NCBI GenBank assembly: GCA_963925805.1
Contig: CAWUSE010000022.1
Location: forward strand, 74,162 to 138,161
Direction: 5' to 3'
Origin: UBA10347 sp905182135
GTDB taxonomy: Bacteria; Actinomycetota; Acidimicrobiia; Acidimicrobiales; UBA10347
DNA: 64,000 bases
Shown: piece after piece, positions 42,427 through 51,503 of the stretch
How the letters are laid out: each line of letters begins with the position of its first letter
Position numbering within the stretch: position 1 is the first letter of the stretch
Notes under the pieces: model-generated
Told to the model about the DNA's origin: nothing
Seen by the model: only the letters and a program-made list of their open reading frames with translations
Databases searched by the model: none
Made by a program: the position numbers and the translations under genes

Positions 42427-43562
42427 ACATCGTGAATCCCCACAAGGTCGTTGAGGCTGCACTGGTCTTGGCTGACGGCACCATGTTTGAAGGTCAGGCG
42501 TTTGGGGCGACACCACCAGGTGCGGTAGCTAGCGGCGAAGTGGTCTTCAACACGGTGCTTTCGGGCTACCAAGAAGTCATCACTGACCCGTCCTATGCAG
42601 GTCAGATTGTTACCTTTACCTATCCGCATTTGGGTAACTACGGCATCAACAGCGCCGACCATGAGAGCCGCCGGCCGTTCCTGCGCGGCGTGATTGCTCG
42701 CGATGTGCCGCGGCGCCACAGCAATTGGCGTAGCGACACCGACATAAACAGCTTCTTGGTCGAACACGGGATCCCCGGCATCGCCGGGCTTGACACCCGC
42801 CGCCTGACCAAACACATCCGCGACACGGGCGCTATGCCAGGTGCGTTTGGAACTGCCGATGAGGCGACGCTGCGAGCGGCAGCCGCCGCTGAACCAGGCA
42901 CCGACGGCATCGACATGGCTGCGAGGGTCACGTGCGACGCGCCGTACTCAGTCGCATCGGCCCGAGCTGACGGCACAGCTCCTTGGAACATGGTGGCCAT
43001 CGACTTTGGCATTAAGTCGACCATTCTGGACCAGCTGTCGTTGCTCGGGGGCGTCACTGTTGTGCCTGCGTCTACGGCGGCATCGGCCATTCTTGAGTAC
43101 AAGCCTGATGGCGTGTTCTTGTCCAACGGTCCGGGTGATCCCGGGGCCGTTGTAGGTGCGACCGAAACCATCGAAGGTCTGCTCGGTCAGGTGCCGGTCT
43201 TTGGTATCTGCCTTGGGCATCAGTTGCTGTCGCTCTCGCTTGGCTTACCAGCGTTCAAGCTGCCGTTCGGACACCATGGTGGCAACCATCCGGTGCGCAA
43301 CTTGGCCAACGGCACCATCGAAATCACAAGCCAGAACCACAACTTTTGTGTCGCCGATGACTCGGTCAACGGCGTCGAACTCACGCACGTGAACTTGAAC
43401 GACCAGACTGTGGAAGGCATTCGCAGCCTCGAAGTCCCTGCGTTTAGTGTGCAGTATCACCCGGAGGCTGGCCCCGGGCCCCACGACAGTCGTTATCTGT
43501 TTGACCACTTCGACCAACTCATGACCGATGTGAATGGTCACCCACAAGGAGGCCAGGGCTGA
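42423..43562 (+). CDS. carA: Carbamoyl-phosphate synthase, small (glutaminase) subunit
   Basis: 379 residues. Supplies ammonia from glutamine to CarB. The N-terminal domain starts AALVLADGTMFEGQAFGA. The C-terminal class I amidotransferase has its nucleophile in FGICLGHQLLSLSLG and the His-Glu pair in QYHPEAGPGPHDS. Start overlaps pyrC by 4 nt and the stop shares a base with carB (TGATG). Confidence 0.97.
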   Translation: MNIVNPHKVVEAALVLADGTMFEGQAFGATPPGAVASGEVVFNTVLSGYQEVITDPSYAGQIVTFTYPHLGNYGINSADHESRRPFLRGVIARDVPRRHSNWRSDTDINSFLVEHGIPGIAGLDTRRLTKHIRDTGAMPGAFGTADEATLRAAAAAEPGTDGIDMAARVTCDAPYSVASARADGTAPWNMVAIDFGIKSTILDQLSLLGGVTVVPASTAASAILEYKPDGVFLSNGPGDPGAVVGATETIEGLLGQVPVFGICLGHQLLSLSLGLPAFKLPFGHHGGNHPVRNLANGTIEITSQNHNFCVADDSVNGVELTHVNLNDQTVEGIRSLEVPAFSVQYHPEAGPGPHDSRYLFDHFDQLMTDVNGHPQGGQG

Positions 43563-46500
43563 TGCCTCGTCGCGACGACATTTCGAGCATCTTGCTCATT
43601 GGCTCAGGGCCAATTGTGATTGGTCAGGCCTGTGAGTTCGACTACTCGGGCACGCAGGCTTGTCGAGTCCTGCGCGAAGAGGGCTACCGGGTGATCCTGG
43701 CGAACTCAAACCCGGCAACGATCATGACCGACCCCGAGTTCGCGGACGCCACATATATCGAACCACTCACACTTGAGGTTCTGATCGAGATCATCAAGGT
43801 CGAGAGGCCTGATGCGTTGCTGCCGACCCTCGGTGGGCAGACAGCGCTGAACCTGGCAATGGAAGCAGTCGAAGCTGGCGTGCTCGACGAGTACAACGTC
43901 GAACTGATCGGGGCCGACGCCGAAGCGATTGCTACGGCCGAAGACCGGGAGCGCTTTAAGCTCGCGATGATCGAAATTGGGCTCGAGGTGCCAATCTCTG
44001 AGTCGGCTCGCGGTACCGGGGAAACCCGAAAAGAGAAGCTTGCCAGCGGCATGGTCAAGGCCCGTGAGGCCGTTAAGAAGATTGGCCTGCCAGTCATCAT
44101 CCGCCCTGCGTACATCTTGGGTGGCAAGGGCACCGGCTTCGCCCACACGATGGAAGAGTTCGAGTCCGTGGCGAGCCATGGGCTCGAGTCCAGTCCGATC
44201 TCTGAGATTCTGATCGAAGAATCGATCAAGGGCTGGAAAGAGTATGAGCTCGAGGTCATGCGCGACCATGCCGACAACTGCGTTGTCGTGTGTGCGATCG
44301 AGAACCTAGATCCCATGGGTGTGCACACCGGAGACTCGATCACCGTGGCGCCTGCCCAAACGTTGTCCGACGTCGAATACCAGAAGATGCGCGACGATTC
44401 GTTTGCGGTGATGCGTCGAGTCGGTGTCGAGACCGGCGGGTCGAACGTGCAGTTTGCCGTCGACCCAACCAACGGTCGCCAAGTTGTTATCGAGATGAAT
44501 CCACGCGTGAGTCGATCGTCGGCCCTGGCCTCAAAGGCGACGGGCTTCCCGATCGCCAAGATTGCAGCACGTCTCGCCGTTGGCTACACGCTTGACGAGA
44601 TCCCGAACGACATCACCAAGAAGACCCCGGCGAGCTTCGAACCAACGATCGACTACGTCGTGACCAAGGTGCCACGGTGGAACTTCGAGAAGTTCGCAGG
44701 TACGCCTTCAACACTTGGATCACAGATGCAAGCTGTGGGTGAAGTCATGGCTATTGGGCGCACGTTCGCTGAGTCCCTGCAAAAATCGCTGCGTTCGCTC
44801 GAACTCGGTCGCTTCGGCTTGAACTGCGACCCTGGTGAGCAGCCCTTAAATGAGATGCCGATCGAAGAACTGCTTGCCCAATCGGCCATAGGTACGCCCG
44901 AACGCATCTGGCAACTCGAGGCCGTGTTGCGCCGCGGCAAGACCGTCGATGAGGTCTATGAGGCCACGAAGGTCGATCCATGGTTCCTCGACCAGATGCT
45001 CGTCATCTCTGAAGAGCGGGCTCGGCTCGAGGCGCTCGGACTCGACGACATGGGGCGGGCCGACTGGCGCCGGGCTAAACGCCACGGCTTCAGCGACGAA
45101 CAACTTGCGTACCTGTGGCAGTCCGAATTGAAGACGGTCCGGGCTGCCCGGCGGGAAGCTGGCGTGTTCCCGACATACAAGACCGTCGACACATGTGGCG
45201 CTGAGTTCGAGGCCAACACGCCGTACCACTACTCGACATGGGAAGACACCAGCGAAGTCGCGGCGAGCGACCGGCCAAAGGTGATCATCTTGGGCTCGGG
45301 TCCAAACCGTATTGGTCAGGGCATTGAGTTCGACTACTGCTGTGTGCACGCCAGCTTCGCTCTGCGTGATGCGGGCTATGAAACCATCATGGTCAACTGC
45401 AACCCCGAGACGGTCTCAACCGACTACGACACCAGCGACCGTCTCTACTTTGAACCGCTTACCTACGACGATGTTATGAACGTTATTGAAGCCGAGATAG
45501 CCTCCGCTGAGGCCGGTGGCGGTCCCGGCATTGCCGGGATCATCGTGAGCCTGGGCGGGCAGACGCCACTCAAGCTGGCTGGTGAATTGCCGGCCGAACT
45601 AATCGCAGGTACGAGCCCTGATTCCATCGACCTCGCTGAAGATCGTGAACGCTGGAATGCGCTCTGCGAGCGGATCGGTATTCCACAGCCTCCTGGTGGC
45701 ACAGCGACGACCATCGATGAAGCCATCGAGGTCGTAAACCGCGTCGGCTATCCGGCGTTGATGCGCCCGTCCTACGTGTTAGGCGGTCGGGCTATGACCA
45801 TCGTGCACGACGAGGCGGGGCTGCGCGATGCGATGGCGGAGCTAGCAAGTATGGGTTCACTGGGACGTGAAGGTGGCCTCTCGGCCGAACGCCCTGTGCT
45901 CGTCGATCGATTCCTCGAAGACGCCATCGAGGTTGATGTCGATGCCATTCGCGACAATACAGGCGAAGTTCTCATCGGCGGGATCATGGAACACGTCGAA
46001 GAAGCCGGAGTCCACTCTGGCGACAGCGCCTGCATGATCCCACCGCAGTCGTTGACCGAGGCAACGATCGCTGGGCTCGAAGCAGCTGCGACGGTCCTGG
46101 CTACAGAACTCAAGGTTGTTGGATTGCTCAACGTGCAGTTTGCGGTGACCAACGAGGGCGGAGATCACCAGATCTATGTGATCGAAGCAAACCCACGGGC
46201 GTCGCGAACGGTGCCGTTTGTGGCCAAGGCCACTGGTCGCCCACTTGTCAAGATCGCTACCCGAGTCATGCTTGGTGCGAGCTTGGAAGAGCTGCGCACC
46301 GAAGGCATGCTTGGCGAGATCGCGCCGGGTGACCATGTCGCGGTCAAGGAAGCTGTTCTGCCCTTCAACCGCTTCCCTGAAACCGATCAACTGCTCGGTC
46401 CAGAAATGCGGAGCACCGGCGAGGTCATGGGTATCGACCTGGGCGTCGGGTTGGCGTTCGCTAAGAGTCAAATCGCCGCAGGCACCAAGATGCCAGACGC

Positions 46501-46936
46501 TGGGGCAATTTTCTTTAGCGTGGCCGACCGCGACAAGACCGCTGGGCTTGTCGCTGCGCGACGCTACGAGGAGCTCGGCTTCGAGATCGTTGCTACTGCA
46601 GGGACCGCAGCAGCTCTGCGAGCTGCAGGTGTCAAGGTCACTGGGGTAGCAGCCAAGGTCGGCGCACCTTCTGGGGACCATGATGGAAGCGTGTCGTTGC
46701 CAGACGCCGTCGAACTGATCGAGCAGCAAAAATTGGTGATGGTCATCAACACGCCTCGTGGCCGTGGTGCTCACGCCGACGGCGACTACATACGGCGAGC
46801 AGCGAGCCGCGCTGGCTTACCATTGTTCACGACAATTGCCGCCGCATCAGCAGCGGCCAATGGCATCGCTGCACAACGCAAACATCCGCTGGTCGTGCGT
46901 CCGCTTCAGGCGTACCACAAGGGTGTCTTTCGGTGA
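43562..46936 (+). CDS. carB: Carbamoyl-phosphate synthase, large subunit
   Basis: 1124 residues, slightly longer than usual. Two homologous ATP-grasp halves are visible. The first starts ILLIGSGPIVIGQACEFDYS; the second starts VIILGSGPNRIGQGIEFDYC. The C-terminal MGS-like allosteric domain begins after about residue 990 (GAIFFSVADRDKTAGL). It makes carbamoyl phosphate for both pyrimidines and arginine. It is coupled to carA. Confidence 0.97.
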   Translation: MPRRDDISSILLIGSGPIVIGQACEFDYSGTQACRVLREEGYRVILANSNPATIMTDPEFADATYIEPLTLEVLIEIIKVERPDALLPTLGGQTALNLAMEAVEAGVLDEYNVELIGADAEAIATAEDRERFKLAMIEIGLEVPISESARGTGETRKEKLASGMVKAREAVKKIGLPVIIRPAYILGGKGTGFAHTMEEFESVASHGLESSPISEILIEESIKGWKEYELEVMRDHADNCVVVCAIENLDPMGVHTGDSITVAPAQTLSDVEYQKMRDDSFAVMRRVGVETGGSNVQFAVDPTNGRQVVIEMNPRVSRSSALASKATGFPIAKIAARLAVGYTLDEIPNDITKKTPASFEPTIDYVVTKVPRWNFEKFAGTPSTLGSQMQAVGEVMAIGRTFAESLQKSLRSLELGRFGLNCDPGEQPLNEMPIEELLAQSAIGTPERIWQLEAVLRRGKTVDEVYEATKVDPWFLDQMLVISEERARLEALGLDDMGRADWRRAKRHGFSDEQLAYLWQSELKTVRAARREAGVFPTYKTVDTCGAEFEANTPYHYSTWEDTSEVAASDRPKVIILGSGPNRIGQGIEFDYCCVHASFALRDAGYETIMVNCNPETVSTDYDTSDRLYFEPLTYDDVMNVIEAEIASAEAGGGPGIAGIIVSLGGQTPLKLAGELPAELIAGTSPDSIDLAEDRERWNALCERIGIPQPPGGTATTIDEAIEVVNRVGYPALMRPSYVLGGRAMTIVHDEAGLRDAMAELASMGSLGREGGLSAERPVLVDRFLEDAIEVDVDAIRDNTGEVLIGGIMEHVEEAGVHSGDSACMIPPQSLTEATIAGLEAAATVLATELKVVGLLNVQFAVTNEGGDHQIYVIEANPRASRTVPFVAKATGRPLVKIATRVMLGASLEELRTEGMLGEIAPGDHVAVKEAVLPFNRFPETDQLLGPEMRSTGEVMGIDLGVGLAFAKSQIAAGTKMPDAGAIFFSVADRDKTAGLVAARRYEELGFEIVATAGTAAALRAAGVKVTGVAAKVGAPSGDHDGSVSLPDAVELIEQQKLVMVINTPRGRGAHADGDYIRRAASRAGLPLFTTIAAASAAANGIAAQRKHPLVVRPLQAYHKGVFR

Positions 46937-47012
46937 TCCAGCGGAACATCGGTGAGTTTCTAACGGCACTGTCTGTGGTGAGCCTGTCGCCGAGCCAAGT
47001 TGGGGTCTGAGC

Positions 47013-47966
47013 ATGGGCATGCTTCGTAAATCCAAACGAGCCAGCAGGATGGTGCCAGACCTCGCAGTCCATGTCGGTTCAGTCGAGCTGTCGTCGCCGG
47101 TTATGTGCGCGTCGGGCACGGCGGGGCACGGCGCTGAGCTCGGGTCCTATTTCGACCTGAGCGACGCGGGCGCAGTCGTGGTCAAGTCGTTGCTTCACGA
47201 ACCGTGGGCTGGCAACCCGGCACCTCGCGTTCATTCGACCGATGCAGGCATGATCAATAGTGTTGGTCTGCAAGGGCCCGGCGTGCAGGGCTGGATCGAT
47301 CATTATCTTGACCCGTTGATCGCCGCTGAGGCTCGAATCGTCGTGAGCATCTGGGGCCGGTCAATCGACGAGTACCGCCAGGCGGCTGAATTGTTGGCGC
47401 CCGTCGCTGGCTATCTGACTGCTCTAGAAGTCAACGTGTCGTGCCCAAATGTCGAAGACCGAGACCGCATGTTTGCTCACTCGGCCGAAGCCACGCACGA
47501 TGCCATCGCAGCGACCACTGTGATCGACGTCCCGCGGTGGGCCAAACTGAGCCCAAACCTTGCCGACATCGTGCCGATCGCCGATGCTGCTCAGCGAGCG
47601 GGTGCTGAAGCGGTCACGGTCGCCAACACCATGATCGGGCTCGCCATCGATGTGGAGACCCGGCGATCTCGTCTTGGTAAGGGCCGTGGCGGCTTGTCAG
47701 GACCAGCGATTCGGCCGATCGCGGTCCGGGCTGTCAACGATGTAGCGAATGCCTTGCCTGATCTGCCTGTCATCGGATGCGGTGGTATTTTCCACGGCGT
47801 CGACGCTATCGAGTTCTTGCTTGCCGGTGCGTGTGCAGTCCAGGTCGGCACTGCAACTTTCGCGGATCCACGCGCGGTGATACGGATTCGTGATGAAATA
47901 GCCCAGTGGTGTGAACTGCATGATGTGGCCGAGGTCGGCACCCTCGTTGGCGCCCTCGAGACCTAA
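47013..47966 (+). CDS. pyrD: Dihydroorotate dehydrogenase, class 1 type
   Basis: 317 residues, FMN TIM barrel of the class 1 group (soluble, no N-terminal membrane helix). VVVKSLLHEPWAGNPAPR, the catalytic-cysteine motif NVSCPNV and IGCGGIFHGVDAIEF are typical of the PyrD catalytic subunit of class 1B enzymes. Those normally pair with an iron-sulfur flavoprotein PyrK, but no pyrK gene lies next to it: only 76 nt separate it from carB. It may use another electron acceptor or a distant PyrK. ATG 47013; a GGGG stretch lies about 9 nt upstream. Confidence 0.92.
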   Translation: MGMLRKSKRASRMVPDLAVHVGSVELSSPVMCASGTAGHGAELGSYFDLSDAGAVVVKSLLHEPWAGNPAPRVHSTDAGMINSVGLQGPGVQGWIDHYLDPLIAAEARIVVSIWGRSIDEYRQAAELLAPVAGYLTALEVNVSCPNVEDRDRMFAHSAEATHDAIAATTVIDVPRWAKLSPNLADIVPIADAAQRAGAEAVTVANTMIGLAIDVETRRSRLGKGRGGLSGPAIRPIAVRAVNDVANALPDLPVIGCGGIFHGVDAIEFLLAGACAVQVGTATFADPRAVIRIRDEIAQWCELHDVAEVGTLVGALET

Positions 47967-47988
47967 CCCCCCGAAAGGACTCCTTATT

Positions 47989-48687
47989 ATGTCGACCGAA
48001 GAAGCATTAGCCGCGGTGCGCCCAAAACTTGCGATCGCTCTCGATGTCGATGATCTGATCCTGGCCCGACGCCTTGCTGCGTCGGTAAGCGACTATTTTG
48101 GCGTTGTCAAGATCGGCCTTGAACTCTTTTCCGCAGCCGGCCCTGAAGCCATCGGGGTCATGCATGACTTGGGCATGGATGTATTCCTCGATGTCAAACT
48201 GCACGATATTCCCAACACCGTCGGCAAAGCCGGTCGAGTATTGGGAGCGTTAGGCGCCAAATACCTGACCATGCACGCTCGAGGCGGCGAAGATATGTTG
48301 AAGGCAGGCGTCGAAGGGCTGAACGCCGGTGCCGACGCTGCTGGGCTCGACGCACCTATTGGACTCGCTGTCACCGTTCTGACGAGCGACTCAGGCGCTC
48401 CGGCCCACATCGTGCCTCGTCGCTTGCGTATGGCGATGGAGTCCGGCTGTGGTGGCATCGTGTGTGCTGCCGAAGACCTCAGTGACGCCCGCACCATCGC
48501 GCCTCGGTTAGTTCGCGTCGTTCCCGGGATCCGTCCCGCCGGTGTCCCGACCGATGATCAGGCGCGATCGGCCACGCCTCAAGAGGCATTCGACGGCGGC
48601 GCCGATCTATTGGTGATCGGCCGTGCGGTGACCAATGCTGACGATCCCGAAGAGGCTGCCGCCAAGTTGGCGCTGAGTCTGACGTGA
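47989..48687 (+). CDS. pyrF: Orotidine 5'-phosphate decarboxylase
   Basis: 232 residues. Final step to UMP. The charged active-site network is in VFLDVKLHDIPNTVGKA, with AIALDVDDLILARRLA near the N-terminus. It is the shorter E. coli/Bacillus type, whereas the mycobacterial enzyme is of another branch. ATG 47989 has AAAGGA about 9 nt upstream. It overlaps mihF by 4 nt. Confidence 0.95.
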   Translation: MSTEEALAAVRPKLAIALDVDDLILARRLAASVSDYFGVVKIGLELFSAAGPEAIGVMHDLGMDVFLDVKLHDIPNTVGKAGRVLGALGAKYLTMHARGGEDMLKAGVEGLNAGADAAGLDAPIGLAVTVLTSDSGAPAHIVPRRLRMAMESGCGGIVCAAEDLSDARTIAPRLVRVVPGIRPAGVPTDDQARSATPQEAFDGGADLLVIGRAVTNADDPEEAAAKLALSLT

Positions 48688-48983
48688 ACGACCAGGAAGC
48701 TGCGTTCACTCGAGCCGTCGAAGCCCGTCAGGCAATTGCCGGGGTCATCGAGAGCGTCCAATCTGGGGCGGTGGATCTGGCAAGCGCGTTTTTGGCAGCG
48801 GACACGAATCCGTTGGTCGGGCGCTGCTTTGCCGTAAAGGTGCTGGAAGCCCTCCCCGGTATTGGCAAGGTGCGTGCCCGTCGCACGATGCAGGCGCTGG
48901 ATCTGGACGAAGGAATTTGGCTCGACCAGGTTGCTGCTGACACGCGTCTAGCGGTTGCGGCCGCGTTCGCTCAGAATGGCTAA
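48684..48983 (+). CDS. mihF: Actinobacterial integration host factor (mIHF)
   Basis: 99 residues. The DNA-binding segment LEALPGIGKVRARRTMQALDL (about 52-72), a helix-two-turn-helix, matches the mycobacterial and Streptomyces IHF, a nucleoid protein unrelated to E. coli IHF. Position between pyrF and gmk is the same as in mycobacteria. This copy is on the short side at its N-terminus. The ATGA overlap with pyrF makes it the last gene of the pyr operon. Confidence 0.9.
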   Translation: MNDQEAAFTRAVEARQAIAGVIESVQSGAVDLASAFLAADTNPLVGRCFAVKVLEALPGIGKVRARRTMQALDLDEGIWLDQVAADTRLAVAAAFAQNG

Positions 48984-49154
48984 GTGTGACAAGGGCTGAA
49001 CTAGTCGATGTCGGCGGTGGCATCTGCCCGTCGCCGTAGCAGCCTTGACGAAGCGGCTTGCGAATGACCCGATGAGGTTCAGTGAGATCTTTCATCGGGC
49101 CGTCGAGCCAGGGTTAGAGTTCGGCGACTAGGGCTGATCGCTCGACTTAGCCCC

Positions 49155-49166
49155 TAAGATCGGTCG
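49155..49166 (+). promoter_or_regulatory. gmk -10 box, leaderless type
   Basis: TAAGAT at 49155-49160 and 6 nt to ATG 49167. The 183-nt spacer from mihF holds nothing else recognised. Confidence 0.55.
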
Positions 49167-49730
49167 ATGGCAGAGGCACCTACACGCACGTCGGTCACCT
49201 TCGTGCTGTCTGGCCCCGGGGGAGTCGGCAAGGGCACCGTGTTGGCGCAACTACTCGATGTCATCGAGGACCTGTGGCTGAGCCGGTCATGGACCACGCG
49301 AGACCCACGGCCAGGCGAGTCACCTGATGCCTACAACTTCGTGGACCGAGCAACCTTTCGCGCCCATATCGACGATGGTGGCTTCCTGGAATGGGTTGAG
49401 TTCTTGGACTATTTGCAAGGCACACCGGTCCCTAATCCGCCTAAGGGCAACGACGTGCTGCTCGAGATCGACGTGCAAGGAGCAGCACAGATTCGGTCTA
49501 TGGACCCGGATGCAGTCTTGATTTTCTTGGATGCACCGACGATCGAAGAACAAGAGGCGAGGCTCCGAGCCCGCGGCGACAGCGACGAACGCGTGGCGCA
49601 ACGTCTCAAGACCGCCATTGGCGAGCGGGCAGCGGCAGACGAGCTTGGTTGCACCACGGTGATCAACGACGAACTCGAATCTACGGTGGCTGAACTTACG
49701 GCGATCATCGAGTCCTACCGCCGCAGCTGA
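49167..49730 (+). CDS. gmk: Guanylate kinase
   Basis: 187 residues. Phosphorylates GMP to GDP. The P-loop reads SGPGGVGKGT (Gly where Ser is usual), and SRSWTTRDPRPGESPDAYNF is the GMP-binding block. A central VLLEIDVQGAAQIR completes the family pattern. A TAAGAT box lies 6 nt before the ATG. It is placed between mihF and rpoZ, as in mycobacteria. Confidence 0.96.
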   Translation: MAEAPTRTSVTFVLSGPGGVGKGTVLAQLLDVIEDLWLSRSWTTRDPRPGESPDAYNFVDRATFRAHIDDGGFLEWVEFLDYLQGTPVPNPPKGNDVLLEIDVQGAAQIRSMDPDAVLIFLDAPTIEEQEARLRARGDSDERVAQRLKTAIGERAAADELGCTTVINDELESTVAELTAIIESYRRS

Positions 49731-49771
49731 TCATCCGGCACTCATGGCGTCAAATCGAGGCAAAACGCTGC

Positions 49772-49784
49772 TAGTGTTCTATTG
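49772..49784 (+). promoter_or_regulatory. rpoZ -10 box
   Basis: TAGTGT at 49772-49777 would start RNA near 49784, leaving a leader of about 31 nt before ATG 49815. A weak CAGG is the only ribosome-binding candidate. Confidence 0.4.
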
Positions 49785-49814
49785 CTTCACGCTCTCTTTA
49801 CGGCAGGTTTTGAC

Positions 49815-50204
49815 ATGGCAACTGAACACGACTCGATGATGGCAACCCCGATCGAAGCACTTCTTGATGCCACCGGGTCCAAGTTTTCACTGGTCACGCT
49901 CGCATCAAAGCGCGCTCGTCAGATCAATGCGTACTTTGGCCAGCTTGGTGGCGGCCTCGGCTCTTCGATTCCGCCGCAGGTGACTTCGGTAGCGCACAAG
50001 CCACTCACCATTGCGTTTGAAGAAATCGGTGCCAAGAAGATCGTTATGGGCGACCCGGCAGTTGTTGCCGCTCAAGAAGCCGCTGCCGCCGCTGCCGCCG
50101 CTCAGGCCGAAGCCGACATGCGTGCTGCTGCAGACGAAGCCGCTGCTGCACTAGAGGCAGCAGACAAAGCCAAGCGCGACAGGCGCGACAAGCGCGACCA
50201 CTAA
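49815..50204 (+). CDS. rpoZ: RNA polymerase omega subunit with alanine-rich tail
   Basis: 129 residues. The omega core is in residues 8-80 (IEALLDATGSKFSLVTLASK, RARQINAYFGQL, HKPLTIAFEEI). It assists polymerase assembly. A tail of about 45 residues made mostly of Ala, Glu and Asp, then Lys/Arg/Asp repeats (KRDRRDKRDH), probably forms a helix or coiled coil and is longer than in E. coli. Position between gmk and coaBC is the common actinobacterial one. Confidence 0.92.
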   Translation: MATEHDSMMATPIEALLDATGSKFSLVTLASKRARQINAYFGQLGGGLGSSIPPQVTSVAHKPLTIAFEEIGAKKIVMGDPAVVAAQEAAAAAAAAQAEADMRAAADEAAAALEAADKAKRDRRDKRDH

Positions 50205-50224
50205 TCAGACTGCCGTCTGTCTGA
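50205..50224 (+). terminator. Small hairpin after rpoZ
   Basis: TCAGAC and GTCTGA arms separated by 8 nt begin right after the rpoZ stop. Weak terminator candidate. Confidence 0.3.
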
Positions 50225-50233
50225 AATCGTTAG

Positions 50234-50248
50234 TACGATCACACTCGT
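50234..50248 (+). promoter_or_regulatory. coaBC -10 box, leaderless type
   Basis: TACGAT at 50234-50239 and 9 nt to ATG 50249; no ribosome-binding site. Confidence 0.45.
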
Positions 50249-51478
50249 ATGACTGCAGCACTCCCCATCGATTCGATCAGGGGCAAACGGATTGTCCTCG
50301 CTGTTAGCGGGGGTATCTCTGCGTATAAGGCCATCGAAGTTTGTCGGCGGCTGGTCGATGCGGGCGCTCATGTCGTGCCCATCATGACGGACAACGCCGA
50401 GCGATTCGTGGGCAAGGTCACATTTTCGGCGCTGGCATCTGAGCCGGTCCACACGAGTATGTGGGACGACTGGAGTGGTCCAATCCCGCATACCAAGTTC
50501 GGTCAAGAAGCTGACCTGATTCTTGTATGTCCAGCAACCGCACGAGTTATCGGCAGTTATGCAGCTGGCATCTCAGATGATTTGTTGACCAACACGCTGA
50601 TTGCGACCCGCGCCCCCGTCGTGATCTGCCCAGCGATGCACACCGAGATGTGGGAGAACCCTGCAATCGTCGACAACATTGCGTTACTCCGCTCACGAGG
50701 GGTCCACATAGTTGAGCCTGAAGAAGGTCGCCTGGCCGGCGGCGATATCGGCAAGGGCCGGCTGGCGGCGCCGGCAACCGTGGTCGACGCTGTCGCCGAC
50801 ATTCTCGACACAGCAGGGCTTGATCTCTCTGGGTTGCGGGTCCTCGTCACGGCCGGGGGCACACGCGAGCAACTCGACCCGGTTCGATTCATTGGTAACA
50901 GGTCCACGGGCAAGCAGGGATATGCCTTCGCTGAAATAGCGGCCCGTGCTGGCGCCCAGGTCGAATTGATAACCACTGTTGACCTCCCAACGCCTGCCGG
51001 TGTCGAGGTAGTGGAACTTACGACAGCTGCCGAAATGCACCAGGCAGCTCTGCTAGGCGCCGAGCGGGCCGACATCATTGTGATGGCCGCCGCCGTGGCC
51101 GACTTTCGCCCAGTTGACCCGAGCGAGGTCAAGATTAAGAAGTCGGGCGGCGTCCCAACCATCGAGCTAGAGCGAACGGTTGACATCTTGGCTGACCTGG
51201 GATCGAGAAAACGGCCAGGCCAACAGCTCGTCGGTTTTGCCGCCGAGACCAATGATCTGATCCCCAACGCCGAGCGCAAGCTTGAGTCAAAGGGGGCTGA
51301 TTTCATCGTCGCTAATGACGTGTCTGTGCCTGGAGCTGGCTTCGGTCATGACACCAACATCGTGACTATCGTGGCCCCCGGTGGCGTGCGCGATAGTCTT
51401 TCACTGACGTCAAAGTTAGGCGTCGCCCGGGCTGTTCTTCGTACCGTCGTTGCGGCACGAACCCCGAACGAAACGTAA
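50249..51478 (+). CDS. coaBC: Bifunctional phosphopantothenoylcysteine synthetase/decarboxylase CoaBC
   Basis: 409 residues. Two successive steps of coenzyme A synthesis. The N-terminal flavin-dependent decarboxylase domain (about 1-185) starts RIVLAVSGGISAYKAIEVCR and has the PAMHTEMW motif. The C-terminal CoaB domain shows VLVTAGGTREQLDPVRFIGN, ADIIVMAAAVADFRP and VGFAAETNDL. A TACGAT box lies 9 nt before the ATG. metK follows 25 nt downstream. Confidence 0.96.
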   Translation: MTAALPIDSIRGKRIVLAVSGGISAYKAIEVCRRLVDAGAHVVPIMTDNAERFVGKVTFSALASEPVHTSMWDDWSGPIPHTKFGQEADLILVCPATARVIGSYAAGISDDLLTNTLIATRAPVVICPAMHTEMWENPAIVDNIALLRSRGVHIVEPEEGRLAGGDIGKGRLAAPATVVDAVADILDTAGLDLSGLRVLVTAGGTREQLDPVRFIGNRSTGKQGYAFAEIAARAGAQVELITTVDLPTPAGVEVVELTTAAEMHQAALLGAERADIIVMAAAVADFRPVDPSEVKIKKSGGVPTIELERTVDILADLGSRKRPGQQLVGFAAETNDLIPNAERKLESKGADFIVANDVSVPGAGFGHDTNIVTIVAPGGVRDSLSLTSKLGVARAVLRTVVAARTPNET

Positions 51479-51503
51479 ACCAACTCGTATATACGGAGAA
51501 CAC

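Noticed and set aside
45857..46774. 305-codon minus-strand frame inside carB
   Set aside because: Antisense shadow of the second CarB half and allosteric domain; composition typical of a complement frame.
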